Assembly: GCA_024233135.1 (NCBI GenBank)
Contig: JACKPZ010000018.1
Span: 26,022-90,021 of the forward strand
Length of the DNA stretch: 64,000 nt
Source: Akkermansiaceae bacterium
Lineage (GTDB): Bacteria > Verrucomicrobiota > Verrucomicrobiia > Verrucomicrobiales > Akkermansiaceae
Reading direction: 5' to 3'
Part shown: piece after piece, positions 63,284 through 64,000 of the stretch
How positions within the stretch are numbered: position 1 is the first letter of the stretch
Layout of the letters: each line of letters opens with the position of its first letter
Program-made: the position numbers and the translations under genes
The notes under the pieces: model-generated
Told to the model about the DNA's origin: nothing
The model's input: the letters and a program-made list of their open reading frames with translations, nothing else
The model's database searches: none

Positions 63284-64000
63284 GTGATTTCTCCCGGCCA
63301 TGTGGTGACCTCGGTGCTGCCGGTTTACCTGCTCATCGCCGCCGGAGCCCTGGCGCGGCGCTTCGGCGTGGTGCGCAAGGAACATGAGGACGGCATCATG
63401 CGCGTCGTGTACACGGTGATGCTGCCGGCCTTCATCCTCGACAAGATCCTCGGCAGCGAGGTGCTGCGCAACGGCTCGACCGTGCTCAGCGCTTTCGGCC
63501 TCGGGTTTTTCCTCATCCTCACCTGCACGGCCATCGGCGCGGTGGTCGGCCGCCTCATCGGCCTCGAACGCGGCACCGGCATGCGCACCTTCGCGCTCAG
63601 CGCAGGCACGCAGAACTTCGGCTTCACCGCGGCGCCGGTGGTGGAGATTCTTTGGACGCAGGGCGCGCTGGCGATGCTATTCATCCACAACATCGGCGTC
63701 GAACTCGCGATGTGGTCGGCGGGCGTGATGATCATGAGCGGCGAACGCGGTCTGCACTGGCGCAAGATGCTCACCGGCCCGGTGGTCGCGGTGCTCGCCG
63801 GCCTGCTGCTGGTGGCGCTCGGTCTGGACGACAAGATCGAAGGACCGGCACGGCGCGCCATCTCGATGATCGGCGTCGGCGGGTTTCCGCTCGGGGTGTT
63901 CATCACCGGGTGCCTGATCATGGACCTGATCGTTGCGGAGAAACCCTCATGGAGGATCGGCATCGGCGCGACACTCGTGCGGATGTTGCTGGCCCCGGCC
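63284..64000 (+). CDS. AEC-family (auxin efflux carrier type) permease, C-terminus beyond the edge
   Basis: The reading frame is open from GTG 63284 to the end (239 codons). It starts (V)ISPGHVVTSVLPVYLLIAAG, followed by several hydrophobic helices. The motif LSAGTQNFGFTAAPVVEIL is typical of the AEC family. The upstream ATG at 63258 ends in a stop. Members export organic acids or similar solutes. Full members are about 310-330 residues, so about a quarter is missing. Confidence 0.9.
   Translation, partial: MISPGHVVTSVLPVYLLIAAGALARRFGVVRKEHEDGIMRVVYTVMLPAFILDKILGSEVLRNGSTVLSAFGLGFFLILTCTAIGAVVGRLIGLERGTGMRTFALSAGTQNFGFTAAPVVEILWTQGALAMLFIHNIGVELAMWSAGVMIMSGERGLHWRKMLTGPVVAVLAGLLLVALGLDDKIEGPARRAISMIGVGGFPLGVFITGCLIMDLIVAEKPSWRIGIGATLVRMLLAPA

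Overview
The window is a GC-rich bacterial chromosome segment. It most likely comes from a Verrucomicrobiota member close to the Luteolibacter/Haloferula/Verrucomicrobium group. The evidence is a combination of families: DUF1080 (3-keto-disaccharide hydrolase) proteins, a Tat-exported Gfo/Idh oxidoreductase, a PSD1/DUF1549/DUF1553 cytochrome-like lipoprotein paired with a DUF1501 protein, autotransporter-associated beta-strand repeats, a PEP-CTERM protein, and very large secreted modular proteins. The taxon is inferred from gene content only. I see no rRNA, tRNA, CRISPR array, transposase or phage gene.

Layout. 1-9.7 kb: a Fic protein cut by the window edge, with a palindrome upstream; prfC; a three-gene cluster of membrane-anchored proteins (two are paralogues); a secreted EEP nuclease/phosphatase; a DUF1080 protein; and an rpsN-fmdB-CNNM transporter run. 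10-21.8 kb: a 2032-residue modular metzincin-type protease; a Gfo/Idh plus DUF1080 pair; a Tat-type metallophosphoesterase; the remnant of a second EEP gene; an AraC regulator; and a double-DTG aspartyl protease. 21.9-32.8 kb: three consecutive secreted proteins share a homologous module and an upstream motif (AAGTTTTTGTC); the last has a PEP-CTERM tail. A GH2 beta-galactosidase follows. 33-40.7 kb: small unknown genes, an Mpv17-like membrane protein, an esterase, the PSD1/DUF1553-DUF1501 pair and a small conserved protein. 40.8-50.4 kb: methionine synthase encoded as two genes with a GxxExxY cassette between them; a thioredoxin-fold protein; cinA; two secreted unknowns; pyrE. 50.4-64 kb: a SpoIIE-type phosphatase sensor; GH13 and GH95 glycoside hydrolases; engB; a classical autotransporter; hemW; a flavin reductase; and an AEC-family transporter cut by the right edge.

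Two themes link the genes. The first is extracellular carbohydrate use: GH2, GH13, GH95, an esterase, Gfo/Idh plus DUF1080 (a plausible 3-keto-glycoside route), secreted binding modules and surface autotransporters. The second is repeated DNA. A 38-bp inverted-repeat cassette carrying a GxxExxY gene fills almost the whole gap between the two metH halves. A second pair of inverted arms of the same architecture, with no gene inside, lies at 63.04-63.16 kb. A covarying double-hairpin repeat overlaps a stop codon at 2.7 kb. The metH cassette and the three-gene promoter motif are the best candidates for undescribed biology here.
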